Shown: positions 1 to 10,630, counted from the stretch's first letter. The stretch is DNA of 42,031 bases from Betaproteobacteria bacterium (GCA_011391275.1 JAABQW010000274.1:1-42031); one strand, 5' to 3'. The notes: generated from the sequence alone by a model not told the origin. A program made the numbers and translations.

Positions 1-1
1 G

Positions 2-1657
2 GTCCTGGGGGTGGCGGCCTCGCGCGCGAAACTCCCGCCGATCGTGGGGTATCTCGTGGCCGGGATCCTCGTCGGCCCGCACACGCCGGGGTTCGTGGCC
101 GACATGGCGCTCGCGAGCCAGCTGGCCGAGATCGGCGTGATGCTGCTCATGTTCGGCGTGGGCCTGCACCTGTCCATGGGCGACCTGCTGTCGGTACGGC
201 GCATCGCGGTCCCCGGGGCCATCGTCCAGATCGCGGCGGCCACGCTCCTGGGCGCGTTCGTGGCCACCCTCTGGGGCTGGACCCCCGGCGAATCCCTCGT
301 CTTCGGGCTGTGCCTGTCGTGCGCGAGCACCGTGGTGCTGCTGCGGGCGCTCGAGGACCGCGGCGTCCTCGAAACGGTGAACGGGCGGATCGCCGTGGGC
401 TGGCTCGTGGTCGAGGACCTCGCCATGGTCCTCGTCCTCGTCCTGCTGCCCGCCGTCGCCGGGCTGCTGGGCGGCAAGCCCGCCGCCGGTGCCGCGGATG
501 CGAGCCTCCTGGCAACGCTGGGCATCACGCTCGCCAAGGTCGCGGCATTCGTCGTCCTCATGCTGGTGGTGGGCCGGCGCGTTTTCCCGCGCCTGCTGTG
601 GCTGGTGGCGAAGACAGGCTCGCGCGAGCTCTTCACGCTCTGCGTCATCGCCACCGCCCTCGGCGTGGCCTACGGCTCGGCGATGCTCTTCGACGTCTCC
701 TTCGCGCTGGGCGCCTTCTTCGCCGGCATGATGATGCGCGAGAGCGAGTTCAGCCACCGCGCCGCCGACGAGTCGCTGCCGCTGCGCGAGGCGTTCTCGG
801 TGCTCTTCTTCGTTTCCGTGGGCATGCTCTTCGACCCGCGGGTGCTGGTGGAGGAGCCCGTGAAGCTCTTCGTAGTGGTCGCGATCGTCATGGTGGGCAA
901 GACCCTGGCCGCCATCGCGCTGGTGCTCGCCTTCCGCTACCCGCTCAACACGGCCCTGACCGTGGGTGCCAGCCTCGCGCAGATCGGCGAGTTCTCCTTC
1001 ATCCTCGCGAGCCTCGGCGCGGGCCTGGGGCTCCTGCCCCCGGAGGGGCACACGCTCATCCTCGCCGGCTCGCTCATCTCGATCGCGCTGAACTCCGCGG
1101 TCTTCGCCCTCGTGGAGCCGGCGCGCAACTGGATCCGCGAGCGCTCGAGCTTCGCCCGGCAGCTCGAGACGCGCGACGACCCGCTCGCGCAACTGCCGAT
1201 GTCGGTGCCGCAGTCGCAGCTCACCGGCCAGGTGGTGCTGGTGGGCTACGGTCGCGTCGGACGGCGCATCGCCGAGGCCATGCAGGAGGCGGGCGTGGAC
1301 TTCGTCGTCGCCGAGCAGAACCGCGAGAAGGTCGAGCGGCTGCGCGAGAAGGGCCTGCACGCCGTGTGCGGCGACGCGGCCGAGCCGGCCACCCTCATCC
1401 AGGCCCACGTCGCCCGCGCGGGCGTGCTCGTCATCGCCACGCCCGACGCCTTCAACGTGCGCAAGGTCGTGGAGACCGCGCGCGCCCTCAACCCGCCCAT
1501 CGAGGTGATCGTTCGCACCCACAGCGAGGACGAGGCCGGGATGCTGCGTCGCGAGAGCGTCGGCACGGTGTTCATGGGCGAGGACGAGCTCGCGAAGGGC
1601 ATGACCCGCCACCTGCTCGAGCGCATGGGCAAGGGCACGCGCAAGGAGGACCGATGA
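2..1657 (+). CDS. YbaL/Kef-type monovalent cation:proton antiporter with C-terminal TrkA-N domain (5' end outside window)
   Basis: Frame open from the window edge; KLPPIVGYLVAGILVGPHTPGF, multiple TM helices, then VVLVGYGRVGRRIAEAM (Rossmann/TrkA-N) domain. Confidence 0.9.
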   Translation, partial: VLGVAASRAKLPPIVGYLVAGILVGPHTPGFVADMALASQLAEIGVMLLMFGVGLHLSMGDLLSVRRIAVPGAIVQIAAATLLGAFVATLWGWTPGESLVFGLCLSCASTVVLLRALEDRGVLETVNGRIAVGWLVVEDLAMVLVLVLLPAVAGLLGGKPAAGAADASLLATLGITLAKVAAFVVLMLVVGRRVFPRLLWLVAKTGSRELFTLCVIATALGVAYGSAMLFDVSFALGAFFAGMMMRESEFSHRAADESLPLREAFSVLFFVSVGMLFDPRVLVEEPVKLFVVVAIVMVGKTLAAIALVLAFRYPLNTALTVGASLAQIGEFSFILASLGAGLGLLPPEGHTLILAGSLISIALNSAVFALVEPARNWIRERSSFARQLETRDDPLAQLPMSVPQSQLTGQVVLVGYGRVGRRIAEAMQEAGVDFVVAEQNREKVERLREKGLHAVCGDAAEPATLIQAHVARAGVLVIATPDAFNVRKVVETARALNPPIEVIVRTHSEDEAGMLRRESVGTVFMGEDELAKGMTRHLLERMGKGTRKEDR

Positions 1658-1727
1658 AGCCGTTCGACCCGGTGCTGGCGGCCGTGGATTTTTCCGACGA
1701 CGCGAGGCGCGCCGCAACCCGGGCGCC
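1654..1727 (+). pseudogene. Truncated universal stress protein (UspA) N-terminus
   Basis: ATGA overlap with the antiporter; MKPFDPVLAAVDFSDDARRAATRA matches a UspA N-terminus, then homology stops abruptly just before a palindrome. Confidence 0.6.
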
Positions 1728-1740
1728 CTTGAAAGCCCGC

Positions 1741-1777
1741 GGTGACGGACACGGCGCCAGGCACCGTGTCCGTCACC
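1741..1777. repeat. 18-bp inverted repeat with 1-nt centre (REP-like palindrome / bidirectional terminator)
   Basis: ggtgacggacacggcgcc-a-ggcaccgtgtccgtcacc; arms complementary except one G:T pair; between convergent genes. Confidence 0.85.
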
Positions 1778-1781
1778 GAGG

Positions 1782-2753
1782 TCAGTCGGCGTGCCCGGCG
1801 ACGATCTTGTCGATCTGCTCCAGGATGGGCGCCGTGATGCGCGGGATGACCTCGAGCGCCTTCAGGTTCTCCTTCACCTGCTCCACGCGCGAGGCCCCGG
1901 TGATGACCGAGGAGACGTGCGGGTTCTTGGCGCACCAGGCGATGGCGAGCTGGGCGAGCGTGCAGCCGAGCTCCTTCGCCACGAACTCGAGCTCGCCCAC
2001 CGCGGCGTTCTTCTTCGCATCCGTGAGCTCCGCGACCAGGAACTGCATGCGCGGGATGGCGCCGCGGCTGTCCTTGGGCACGCCCGCGCGGTACTTGCCG
2101 GTGAGGAGCCCCGAGGCGAGCGGGCTCCAGGTCGTGAGCCCGAGGCCGATGTCGTGGAACAGGTGGCGGTACTCGCTCTCCACGCGCCGCCGGTGGAAGA
2201 GGTTGTACTCCGGCTGCTCGACGACCGGCTTGGCGAGGTGGTGGCGCTCGGCGATCTGCCAGGCGGCCATGATCTCGGAGGCGCTCCACTCGGAGGTGCC
2301 CCAGTACAGCGCCTTGCCCTGGCGGATCATGTCGTGCATCGCCCACACCGTCTCCTCGATGGGTGTGGCGGGATCGGGGCGGTGGCAGTACACGAGGTCC
2401 ACGTGATCGAGCTGCAGGCGCCTGAGCGAGGCGTCGATCGCGTTCATCAGGTACTTGCGGTTGAGCGTGTTCTTCTCGTTGGGGCCGTCGGTGATGCCCC
2501 AGAAGAACTTCGTGGAGACCACGTACTTCAGCCGCGGCCAGGCGAGCTTCTTGAGCACCTCGCCCATGATGCGTTCGCTTTCGCCCGCGGCGTACACCTC
2601 GGCGTTGTCGAAGAAGTTGACGCCCAGGTCCCACGCCGCGGCCATGCAGTCCATCGCCGCCTTCGTGTCGAGCTGGTTGCCGTAGGTCACCCACGAGCCG
2701 AAGGAGAGCTCGCTCACCTTGAGGCCCGCGCGGCCGAGTTGCCTGTAGTTCAT
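1782..2753 (-). CDS. Aldo/keto reductase (Kv-beta / YghZ-like)
   Basis: [25 protein letters not shown]...[15 protein letters not shown]...; start at the cat at 2751-2753, inside a longer spurious ORF. Confidence 0.92.
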   Translation of the reverse strand: MNYRQLGRAGLKVSELSFGSWVTYGNQLDTKAAMDCMAAAWDLGVNFFDNAEVYAAGESERIMGEVLKKLAWPRLKYVVSTKFFWGITDGPNEKNTLNRKYLMNAIDASLRRLQLDHVDLVYCHRPDPATPIEETVWAMHDMIRQGKALYWGTSEWSASEIMAAWQIAERHHLAKPVVEQPEYNLFHRRRVESEYRHLFHDIGLGLTTWSPLASGLLTGKYRAGVPKDSRGAIPRMQFLVAELTDAKKNAAVGELEFVAKELGCTLAQLAIAWCAKNPHVSSVITGASRVEQVKENLKALEVIPRITAPILEQIDKIVAGHAD

Positions 2754-2819
2754 CGTCGTCTCTGGAGGAATCGGGGGGAAGGGGGCATTATCCCGCAAGT
2801 CCCCCCGCGGAGCCCCGCC

Positions 2820-3341
2820 ATGCGCCTGCCGCTCGCCGCCCTGGCGTTGCTCGCCTGTGCCGCCGCCTCGGCCCAGTACCCGTCCCCGGGCGCGTCCCCC
2901 TCCCCGCCCGTCGCCACGGCGCCCTCGCCGCCGGCGCGAATCGCCGACGTCGCGTGGCTCGCCGGATACTGGGTCGGCGAAGGGCTGGGCGGCGAGGTCG
3001 AGGACGTGTGGCTGCCCCCGAAGGCGGGCGTGCTGCTCGGCGCCTTCCGCCTGCACCGCACCGACGGCAAGCCGGGCTTCTACGAGCTCTTCGCCATCGA
3101 GGAAGTGGACGACACCCTGCAGTTCGTCGTGAAGCACTTCCATCCCGACTGGGTGGGCTGGGAGGAGAAGGACAAGGCGCTGCGCATCCGGCTCTCCCGC
3201 GTCTCCGCCGACGAGATCGTCTTCGGCCGCATCGTCTTCAAGCGAACGGCGCCCGACGGGCTGGTGGTGAAGCTCGCCATCCGCGAGAAGGGCGGCGCGC
3301 TCCGCCACGAGACGCTCTCCTACCGCCGCAAGCCGTTGTAG
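2820..3341 (+). CDS. DUF6265-like secreted protein
   Basis: Signal peptide [45 protein letters not shown] pattern. Confidence 0.75.
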   Translation: MRLPLAALALLACAAASAQYPSPGASPSPPVATAPSPPARIADVAWLAGYWVGEGLGGEVEDVWLPPKAGVLLGAFRLHRTDGKPGFYELFAIEEVDDTLQFVVKHFHPDWVGWEEKDKALRIRLSRVSADEIVFGRIVFKRTAPDGLVVKLAIREKGGALRHETLSYRRKPL

Positions 3342-3395
3342 GCGCTTCGCCTCCCGGTGAGGGAGCGGGCGCGGCGCGTGCATTAGAATGCGCTG

Positions 3396-4574
3396 ATGGA
3401 ACATGCACGGCGCAACGTCTTCCTCCTGGCCTGCTGCCAGGCGCTGCTCTTCACCAACAACGTCACCCTCATCTCGCTCAACGGCCTGGCGGGGTTCGCG
3501 CTGGCCGACAACAAGGCGTTCGCCACCCTGCCCGTCACGGGCTACGTCGTGGGCGCGGCGCTGTCGACCTACTTCGCGTCCCTGTGGATGAAGCGCGTGG
3601 GGCGCCGCAACGGCTTCCTCACCGGGACGCTCTTCGGGCTCGCCGGGGGCGCCATCGCCACGCTGGGCATCTGGCTCGGGAGCTTCTGGACGCTCGTCCT
3701 GGGCACCCTCGTGCTGGGGACCTACAACGCCTTCGGGCAGTACTACCGCTTCGCGGCCGCGGACGCGACACCCGTGCACTGGAAGGCGAGGGCCATCTCG
3801 CTGGTGATGGCCGGCGGGCTCGTGGGCGGCATCATCGGCCCGGAGATGAGCAAGGTCACGCGCGACCTGGTGCAGCCCACCTTCCTCGCCTCCTACGCCT
3901 CGCTCATGGGCTTCTGCCTGGTGACGATGGCGATCCTCGCGGGGCTTCGCATCCCGGACCCGAAGGACGCCGAGGCGCACGGCCCGACGCGTCCCCTGAA
4001 GGAGATCATGGCGCAGCCCGTGTTCGTCGTCGCCGTGGTCGTGGGCGCGCTGGGCTACGGCGTGATGAACCTCCTCATGACCTCCACCCCGCTCGCGATG
4101 GGCTTCTGCGGCCACCCCTACGCGGCGGCGGCGAGTGTCATCTCCGCGCACGTGATCGCGATGTTCGGGCCGTCGTTCTTCACCGGGTCCCTCATCCACC
4201 GCTTCGGCGTGCTGAACGTGATGCTGGCGGGTGTCGCCGCCATGTTCGCCTGCGTGGCCATCGCCCTCTCCGGCCAGCTGGTCGTGCACTTCTGGTGGTC
4301 CCTGGTGCTGCTGGGCGTGGGCTGGAACTTCATGTACGTGGGCGGCACCACGCTCCTCACCGAGGCCTACCGGCCCGCGGAGAAGGCGAAGGCGCAGGGC
4401 GCCAACGAGATCCTCGTCTTCTGCACGACGGCCACCTCGTCCTTCACTTCCGGCGTGCTGGTGAACGCGGCGGGCTGGAACACCCTCAACTACGTGGCGC
4501 TGCCCTTCCTCGCGATCGCGGGGGCGGCGGCGCTCTGGCTGGCGCTGAAGCGCCGCGCGGCCGCCGCCGCCTGA
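3396..4574 (+). CDS. MFS transporter
   Basis: 392 aa with about 12 hydrophobic helices; [16 protein letters not shown]-type loop motif. Confidence 0.9.
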   Translation: MEHARRNVFLLACCQALLFTNNVTLISLNGLAGFALADNKAFATLPVTGYVVGAALSTYFASLWMKRVGRRNGFLTGTLFGLAGGAIATLGIWLGSFWTLVLGTLVLGTYNAFGQYYRFAAADATPVHWKARAISLVMAGGLVGGIIGPEMSKVTRDLVQPTFLASYASLMGFCLVTMAILAGLRIPDPKDAEAHGPTRPLKEIMAQPVFVVAVVVGALGYGVMNLLMTSTPLAMGFCGHPYAAAASVISAHVIAMFGPSFFTGSLIHRFGVLNVMLAGVAAMFACVAIALSGQLVVHFWWSLVLLGVGWNFMYVGGTTLLTEAYRPAEKAKAQGANEILVFCTTATSSFTSGVLVNAAGWNTLNYVALPFLAIAGAAALWLALKRRAAAAA

Positions 4575-4582
4575 CCCGGGAG

Positions 4583-5065
4583 ATGACGACGATGAGCGAC
4601 ACCCATACCTTCGACGCGACCGTCCGCTGGCCCGCCGATCCCGCGCAGACGCTGCCGCCGGACCCGGCCTTCTCGCGCAACGCCGTGCTGGGGAGCCCGC
4701 GCCACGCCGACGTTCCCGGGTCGTCGCCCACTGTCTTCGGCGGCGAGGCGACGCGCTACAACCCCGAGGAGCTGGTGGCGATGTCGCTCGCCCACTGCCA
4801 CATGCTCACCTACCTCGCGCTCGCGGCGAGGAAGCGGGTCGCGGTGCTCGCCTACGAGGACCATGCGAGCGTGGTGCTGGGCAAGGATCCCGCCCTCGGG
4901 AAGATGAAGATCCTTTCGGGGCAGCTGCGGCCGAAGGTGACGGTGGCCCGGGGCACGAACCTCGACGACGCCCGCGCCATGCACGCCAAGGCGCACGAAC
5001 ACTGCTTCGTCGCCAACTCCGTCAACTTCCCCGTCGAAAACGCCCCCGAGATCCTCGAAGGCTGA
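4583..5065 (+). CDS. OsmC family protein (peroxiredoxin-like)
   Basis: [25 protein letters not shown] and [14 protein letters not shown] are OsmC-type Cys motifs; start at 4583 or 4592. Confidence 0.88.
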   Translation: MTTMSDTHTFDATVRWPADPAQTLPPDPAFSRNAVLGSPRHADVPGSSPTVFGGEATRYNPEELVAMSLAHCHMLTYLALAARKRVAVLAYEDHASVVLGKDPALGKMKILSGQLRPKVTVARGTNLDDARAMHAKAHEHCFVANSVNFPVENAPEILEG

Positions 5066-5071
5066 GCAGAA

Positions 5072-5096
5072 GAAAAAGGGGTCAGATCCCTTTTTC
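5072..5096. repeat. REP-like hairpin gaaaaaggg-gtcagat-ccctttttc
   Basis: Perfect 9-bp stem with 7-nt loop containing the GGGGTCAG core; directly after the OsmC gene. Confidence 0.8.
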
Positions 5097-5161
5097 CGCG
5101 CCCTGCTTTCCATGTCCGAAAACGGCGAGCGCACCCGGTCACGCGGCCGGATAATGCCGCC

Positions 5162-6598
5162 ATGATCCTCGATCCCGACCAGTGCTACCGGGCCCTTCGC
5201 ACCCACGACGCGCGCTTCGACGGGCGCTTCTTCGTGGGCGTGGGCACCACGGGCATCTATTGCCGCCCGGTGTGCACGGCGAAGACGCCGCTTGAGAGGA
5301 ACTGCACCTTCTTCCCGAGTGCGGCGGCCGCCGAGGCGGGCGGCTACCGGCCGTGCCTGCGCTGCCGGCCGGAGCTCGCGCCCGGATACGCTTCCGTCGA
5401 CGCCAACCGGCGCCTTGCGCAGTCCGCGGCAGGCCTCATCGAGGACGGCCGCCTTGAGGACGCGAGCCTCGCCGACCTCGCCGCCGCGCTGGGCGTGACC
5501 GACCGGCACCTGCGCCGCGTGTTCCAGCAGGAGTTCGGCGTCTCGCCCGTGGACTACGCGCAGACGCAGCGGCTGCTGCTGGCCAAGCGGCTCCTCACCG
5601 ACACGGCGATGCCGGTCCTGGAGGTGGCGATGGCCAGCGGCTTCGCGAGCCTGCGGCGCTTCAACGACCTCTTCCGCACGCGCTACCGCATGACGCCGGG
5701 GGAGCTGCGCAAGTCCGCGCCGGCCCGGGCGCAGGCGGACCGGATGACCTTCGACCTCGCCTACCGCCCGCCGTACGACTGGCCCGCGATGGTCGAATTC
5801 CTCGGGCGCCGGGCCATCGCGGGCGTGGAGGCCGTGGACGGACGGCGCTACCGGCGCACGGTGCGCATCGCGAGAAGTGACGAGCCGGCCGTGACGGGGT
5901 GGATCGAGGTCGCGCCCTCGCCACGCAAGTCGGCGCTGCGCGTGACGGCGAGCGCCTCGCTGGCGGGCGCCGTGCCGGCGCTGCTTGCGCGCGTGAAATC
6001 GCTCCTCGACATCGCCTGCCGCCCCGACGAGATCGCGGCCGCCCTTGGCCCGCTTGCCGAGTCCAATCCCGGGCTGCGGCTTCCGGGGGCGGTCGACGGC
6101 TTCGAGGTGGCGGTGCGCGCGATCCTGGGCCAGCAGATCTCGGTCGCGGCCGCCACGACGATCGCGGGGCGCTTCGCGAAGGCCCTCGGCGACCCTGTCG
6201 ACACGCCGCACGCCGGGCTCGACCGCCTGTTCCCGCCGGCCTCGCGCGTCGCCGCCGCCGCACCTTCGGACATCGCCGCACTGGGCATCATCGCCACGCG
6301 GGCACGCGCCATCGTCGCCCTGGCACGCGAGGTCGATTCGGGCGCGCTGCGCCTTGCGCCCTCCGCCCCGGTGGAGGAAACGCTCGCGGCGCTGGAAAAG
6401 CTGCCTGGCGTCGGCCCCTGGACGGCGCAGTACATCGCGATGCGCGCGCTCGCCTGGCCGGACGCCTTCCCGCACCCCGACGTCGCCGTGCTGAAGGCCA
6501 TGAAGGAAACCGATGCGCGCCGCGCGTCCGCGCGCGCGGACGCCTGGCGCCCGTGGCGCGCCTACGCCGTCCTGCACCTCTGGAAATCCCTGGCTTGA
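5162..6598 (+). CDS. Ada metal-binding domain + AraC HTH + AlkA DNA-3-methyladenine glycosylase fusion
   Basis: GIYCRPVCTA...PCLRCRPE (Ada Zn/phosphotriester Cys set), AraC HTH LADLAAALGVTDRHLRRVFQQEFG, HhH-GPD LPGVGPWTAQYIAMRAL. Confidence 0.93.
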   Translation: MILDPDQCYRALRTHDARFDGRFFVGVGTTGIYCRPVCTAKTPLERNCTFFPSAAAAEAGGYRPCLRCRPELAPGYASVDANRRLAQSAAGLIEDGRLEDASLADLAAALGVTDRHLRRVFQQEFGVSPVDYAQTQRLLLAKRLLTDTAMPVLEVAMASGFASLRRFNDLFRTRYRMTPGELRKSAPARAQADRMTFDLAYRPPYDWPAMVEFLGRRAIAGVEAVDGRRYRRTVRIARSDEPAVTGWIEVAPSPRKSALRVTASASLAGAVPALLARVKSLLDIACRPDEIAAALGPLAESNPGLRLPGAVDGFEVAVRAILGQQISVAAATTIAGRFAKALGDPVDTPHAGLDRLFPPASRVAAAAPSDIAALGIIATRARAIVALAREVDSGALRLAPSAPVEETLAALEKLPGVGPWTAQYIAMRALAWPDAFPHPDVAVLKAMKETDARRASARADAWRPWRAYAVLHLWKSLA

Positions 6599-6611
6599 AA
6601 AGGACCGACCC

Positions 6612-7112
6612 ATGACCCGATTCGCGCGCCTCAAGACCCCGCTCGGCACCCTGGTGGCCATCGCCGCCGGCGGCGCCCTCACGGGCCTGCACTTCGAAGG
6701 GGGCCGCCACGCCCCGCCGATCGCGCCCGAGTGGCGCGAGGACCCGTACGCCTCGCCCTTTCGCGAGTGCGCCGAGCAGCTCGCCGACTACTTCGCGGGA
6801 AAACGCCAGTGCTTCGACCTCCCGGTCGCGCCGGGCGGGACGCCGTTCCAGCAGCGCGTGTGGCGCGAGATCGCGAAGGTGCCCTTCGGCGAGACGATCA
6901 GCTACGCGGAGCTCGCGCGGCGGGCCGGGGCGCCGGGTTCCGCGCGCGCCGCCGGCGCGGCCACGGGCCGCAACCCACTGTCGATCGTCGTGCCGTGCCA
7001 CCGCATCGTGGCAAGCAGCGGCTCGCTCACCGGGTACGCCGGCGGCATCGAGCGCAAGGAGCGGCTCCTCGGCCTGGAAGGCGCGTCGGTCGCCGAGGAA
7101 ACCGCGGCTTGA
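6612..7112 (+). CDS. ogt: Methylated-DNA--[protein]-cysteine S-methyltransferase
   Basis: IVVPCHRIVASSGSLTGYAGGIERKERLL active-site motif. Confidence 0.95.
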   Translation: MTRFARLKTPLGTLVAIAAGGALTGLHFEGGRHAPPIAPEWREDPYASPFRECAEQLADYFAGKRQCFDLPVAPGGTPFQQRVWREIAKVPFGETISYAELARRAGAPGSARAAGAATGRNPLSIVVPCHRIVASSGSLTGYAGGIERKERLLGLEGASVAEETAA

Positions 7113-7993
7113 GGCCTGCCGACCTCGGCCGGCTGCTCCTGCTTGCCGCCATCTGGGGCGCGTCCTACCTCTTCATGCGCATCGCGGTGCCGCACGTCGG
7201 CGCCGAGTGGATGGCCGAAGGCCGCACCCTCGCCGGCGGCCTCGTCATGCTCGCCTATCTCGCCGCGACGCGCACCAGGCCCGCCGTGGGCAGGCACTGG
7301 CGCGGCTACCTGGTGCTGGGCGTGGTGGGCGTGGCGATCCCCTTCTGGCTCATCGGCACGGCGGTGAAGACGATCGACGCCTCGACGGCCGCGATCCTCA
7401 ACGCCACCTCGCCCATCTTCTCGGCGATCGTCGCGGCCGCCTGGATCCGCGAGCGCCTCACGGTCGAGAAGCTGGCGGGCATCGCGATCTCGATGGCGGG
7501 CATCGCGATCCTGGTGGGGTGGACCCCGAAGCCCATGACGGGCGCGGAGCTCCTCGCGTGCTCGCTCTCGCTCGCGGCCTGCGCGTGCTACGGCTTCGCG
7601 AGCGTGTTCACGAAGGTGTGCCTGAAGGACGCGCCGCCGGCGGCGCTTTCGGCGGCGACCTGCCTCGTGGGCGCGTCTGTAATGGCCCCCTTCACGCCGT
7701 GGTCCATGGCCACGGCCGCCGTGCCGGCCTCCGCGTGGGCGGCCATCGCGGTGCTGGGTGTCGTGTGCACGGGCTTCGCGTTCATCCTCTACTACCGCCT
7801 CATCGCGGACCTGGGGCCCGTGCGGGCGACCACGGTGACCCTCCTCATTCCCGTCTTCGGCATCCTCTGGGGCGTGCTCTTCCTCGGCGAACCCCTCACG
7901 CCCGGACGCATCGCCGGCGCGGCCACCGTACTCCTCGGCTGCGCGCTGGCGCTCGGTTTGCTGCGCATTCCTTTTCGCTCTCCTGCGGGGTAA
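7109..7993 (+). CDS. EamA/DMT family transporter
   Basis: Two EamA repeats (LLLLAAIWGASYLFMRIA; LLGCALALGLL); likely TTG start overlapping the ogt stop. Confidence 0.85.
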   Translation: MRPADLGRLLLLAAIWGASYLFMRIAVPHVGAEWMAEGRTLAGGLVMLAYLAATRTRPAVGRHWRGYLVLGVVGVAIPFWLIGTAVKTIDASTAAILNATSPIFSAIVAAAWIRERLTVEKLAGIAISMAGIAILVGWTPKPMTGAELLACSLSLAACACYGFASVFTKVCLKDAPPAALSAATCLVGASVMAPFTPWSMATAAVPASAWAAIAVLGVVCTGFAFILYYRLIADLGPVRATTVTLLIPVFGILWGVLFLGEPLTPGRIAGAATVLLGCALALGLLRIPFRSPAG

Positions 7994-8166
7994 ACCTTTC
8001 GGACACGGATGAACACGGATGGACACGGATAAAAGCGGATAAAGCCAGGCGGAAAGGGATCGACTCTGAATTGGCGTGCTCCGCGATATCGCCGAGATTC
8101 CATACCAGGGAATCATCCGTGTTCATCCGTGTCCATCCGTGCTCATCCGTGTTCCAAAGGTTTGCG
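7991..8166. repeat. GAACACGGAT-unit inverted-repeat element, locus 1
   Basis: Left arm aaacctttcggacacggatgaacacggatggacacggat (7992-8030); right arm atccgtgttcatccgtgtccatccgtgctcatccgtgttccaaaggttt (8115-8163); unique core between. Confidence 0.85.
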
Positions 8167-8182
8167 CCAGCATCACTCTCCT

Positions 8183-10258
8183 ATGCCGAACAGACTCGCC
8201 CGGGAAACCAGCCCTTACCTCCAGCAGCACGCGGACAACCCCGTCGACTGGTATCCCTGGGGGGAAGAAGCCCTTGGCGCCGCAAGGGCATCCGGCAAGC
8301 CGATCCTGCTCTCGGTGGGCTACTCCGCCTGCCACTGGTGCCACGTGATGGCCCACGAGTCCTTCGAGGACCCGGAAGTGGCGAAGGTGATGAACGACCT
8401 CTTCGTGAACGTGAAGGTGGACCGCGAGGAGCGCCCCGACATCGACCAGATCTACCAGGCCGCCCAGCAGATGCTCACGCAGCGAGCCGGCGGCTGGCCG
8501 CTCACGATGTTCCTCACCGCCGACCAGGTGCCTTTCTTCGGGGGGACGTACTTCCCGAAGGAGGCGCGCTACGGCCTGCCGGGCTTCGTGGACCTCATGC
8601 GCCGGGTGCGCGCCTTCCACGACGGGCAGCGCGCCGACATCGAGGCGCAGAACGGCGAGCTGGTCGCTGCCCTCGCGCGCACGCAGCCGCGCGGTGCGGC
8701 CCATGCGTCGGATTTCTCCGACCGGCCGCTCCTCGAGGCCATCGCCTTCCACGAAAGTGCCTTCGACCGCGAGCGCGGGGGGTTCGGCCAGGCGCCCAAG
8801 TTCCCGCACCCCGACGCGATCGAGGCCTGCCTTCGCCACTTCGCGAGGACGGGCGACGAGCGCGCGCTGGCGATGGCGACCACGACGCTCGCGAAGATGG
8901 CCGGGGGCGGCGTCTTCGACCAGCTGGGCGGCGGGTTCGCGCGCTACAGCACGGACAACGACTGGGCCATCCCGCACTTCGAGAAGATGCTCTACGACAA
9001 CGGCCAGCTCATCCGCCTCTACGCGGACGCCTGGGCGCTGACCGGCGAGCCGCTCTTCGCGCGCACGGTCGAGGAGACCGCCGCCTGGGCCATGCGCGAG
9101 ATGCAGTCGCCCGGAGGCGGCTACCACTCCTCGCTCGACGCCGACTCGGAAGGCGAGGAGGGAAGGTTCTACGTCTGGACGCGCGAGGAAGTCCAGGCCG
9201 CCCTCACCCCGGAAGAAGGGGCCGTCGCAATCCCGCACTACGGGCTCGACCGCAGTCCCAACTTCATGGGCCGCGCCTGGAACCCCGTCGTGGCCACGCC
9301 GCTCGCCGACATCGCCGCGCGGCTCGAGATCGGCGGGGACGAAGCCGCCGCGCGCCTTGAATCGGCCCGCGCGAAGCTCCTCGCCGCGCGCGACAGGCAC
9401 GTGCGCCCGGGCCGGGACGACAAGATCCTCACCTCGTGGAACGCGCTGATGATCGGCGGCATGGCCCACGCCGCGCGCGTCCTCGGCCGCGACGACTGGC
9501 TCGCCTCCGCGCGGCGCGCCCTCGACTTCGTCCGCGACACGATGTGGGACGGGGAGCGGCTGCTCGCGACGCACAAGGACGGAAAAACGCACCTCAACGC
9601 CTATCTCGACGACTACGCCTTCCTGCTCGCGGCCCTCCTGGAGGTGATGCAGGCGGATTTCCGGCCCACGGACCTCGCGTGGGCCGAGGCGCTTGGCGAC
9701 ACGCTGCTCGAGTCCTTCCACGACGAGGCCGGCGGCGGGTTCTTCTTCACCTCCCACGACCACGAGCGCCTCATCCACCGCCCCAAGCCCGGCCACGACA
9801 ACGCCACCCCGTCGGGCAACGGCGTGGCGGCGTGGGCCCTCAACCGCCTCGCCTTCCTCTCGGGCGAGATGCGCTTCCGGGACGCCGCCGAGGGCACGCT
9901 GTCCCTCTTCTGGCCCGCCATCGAGCGGTCCCCTGGCGGCTTCGGGAGCCTGCTCGCGGCGCTGGAGGAAATGCTTTCGCCTCCGACCACGGTCATCGTG
10001 AACGGCCCGCCGGCCGCCTTCGGCCCCTGGCGAGAGGCCCTGCGGCGCGATTACCTCCCCTCCACGCTGGTCGTTTTCGTGGGGGACACGGCCGGCATAC
10101 CCCCCCCGTTGGCCAAGCCCGCCGGACCGACGGTCAACGCATGGGTGTGCCAAGGCGTTAAGTGTTTGGCCCCCCTCGCGGAACCGGGCCAATTGCGCGA
10201 AACCGTGAAACCCCCGAAAATCGGTGGTTCCGCGCCTACCCGAAACCGTTCCGCCTAA
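8183..10258 (+). CDS. Thioredoxin-domain protein of the DUF255/YyaL (SSP411-like) family
   Basis: [31 protein letters not shown]...[22 protein letters not shown] hallmark. Confidence 0.94.
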   Translation: MPNRLARETSPYLQQHADNPVDWYPWGEEALGAARASGKPILLSVGYSACHWCHVMAHESFEDPEVAKVMNDLFVNVKVDREERPDIDQIYQAAQQMLTQRAGGWPLTMFLTADQVPFFGGTYFPKEARYGLPGFVDLMRRVRAFHDGQRADIEAQNGELVAALARTQPRGAAHASDFSDRPLLEAIAFHESAFDRERGGFGQAPKFPHPDAIEACLRHFARTGDERALAMATTTLAKMAGGGVFDQLGGGFARYSTDNDWAIPHFEKMLYDNGQLIRLYADAWALTGEPLFARTVEETAAWAMREMQSPGGGYHSSLDADSEGEEGRFYVWTREEVQAALTPEEGAVAIPHYGLDRSPNFMGRAWNPVVATPLADIAARLEIGGDEAAARLESARAKLLAARDRHVRPGRDDKILTSWNALMIGGMAHAARVLGRDDWLASARRALDFVRDTMWDGERLLATHKDGKTHLNAYLDDYAFLLAALLEVMQADFRPTDLAWAEALGDTLLESFHDEAGGGFFFTSHDHERLIHRPKPGHDNATPSGNGVAAWALNRLAFLSGEMRFRDAAEGTLSLFWPAIERSPGGFGSLLAALEEMLSPPTTVIVNGPPAAFGPWREALRRDYLPSTLVVFVGDTAGIPPPLAKPAGPTVNAWVCQGVKCLAPLAEPGQLRETVKPPKIGGSAPTRNRSA

Positions 10259-10271
10259 GGAGAAGTCAGTC

Positions 10272-10583
10272 ATGAAGAAGTCCGGTCTCATCATCGCCGC
10301 CCTCGGCCTCGCGTTCACCGCCGCACCGGCGCTCGCCAGCCTGGAGCTCGCGACCAAGTCGGCCTGCACCGCCTGCCACGCCGTGGACAAGAAGCTCGTC
10401 GGCCCGTCCTACAAGGATGTCGCCAAGAAGTACGCCGGCAACGCCAAGGCCGAAGCCATGCTCATCGAGAAGGTCAAGAAGGGCGGCGTGGGCACCTGGG
10501 GCCAGATTCCGATGCCCCCGAACCCCAACGTCAAGGACCCCGACATCGCGACGCTCGTGAAGTGGGTTCTCGCGACGAAGTAA
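10272..10583 (+). CDS. Class I cytochrome c (c551/c552-like)
   Basis: Signal peptide, CTACHAVDKKLVGPSYKDVAKKYAG, distal Met in IPMPPN. Confidence 0.94.
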   Translation: MKKSGLIIAALGLAFTAAPALASLELATKSACTACHAVDKKLVGPSYKDVAKKYAGNAKAEAMLIEKVKKGGVGTWGQIPMPPNPNVKDPDIATLVKWVLATK

Positions 10584-10604
10584 TGTAAGCACCCGCTTAC
10601 AAGG

Positions 10605-10630
10605 AAAAGCCGGCCTCGCGCCGGCTTTTT
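10605..10630 (+). terminator. Rho-independent terminator after cytochrome c
   Basis: aaaagccggc-ctcgc-gccggctttt followed by T; preceded by a small hairpin gtaagc-accc-gcttac (10585-10600). Confidence 0.85.

Noticed and set aside
310-2406. 698-aa plus-strand ORF across the antiporter and aldo/keto reductase
   Set aside because: Out-of-frame Arg/Gly/Ala-rich translation; overlaps two convincing genes.
1782-4289. 835-aa minus ORF containing the aldo/keto reductase
   Set aside because: Only the last 323 residues show homology; the upstream part is antisense to the DUF6265 and MFS genes. Start set at 2753.
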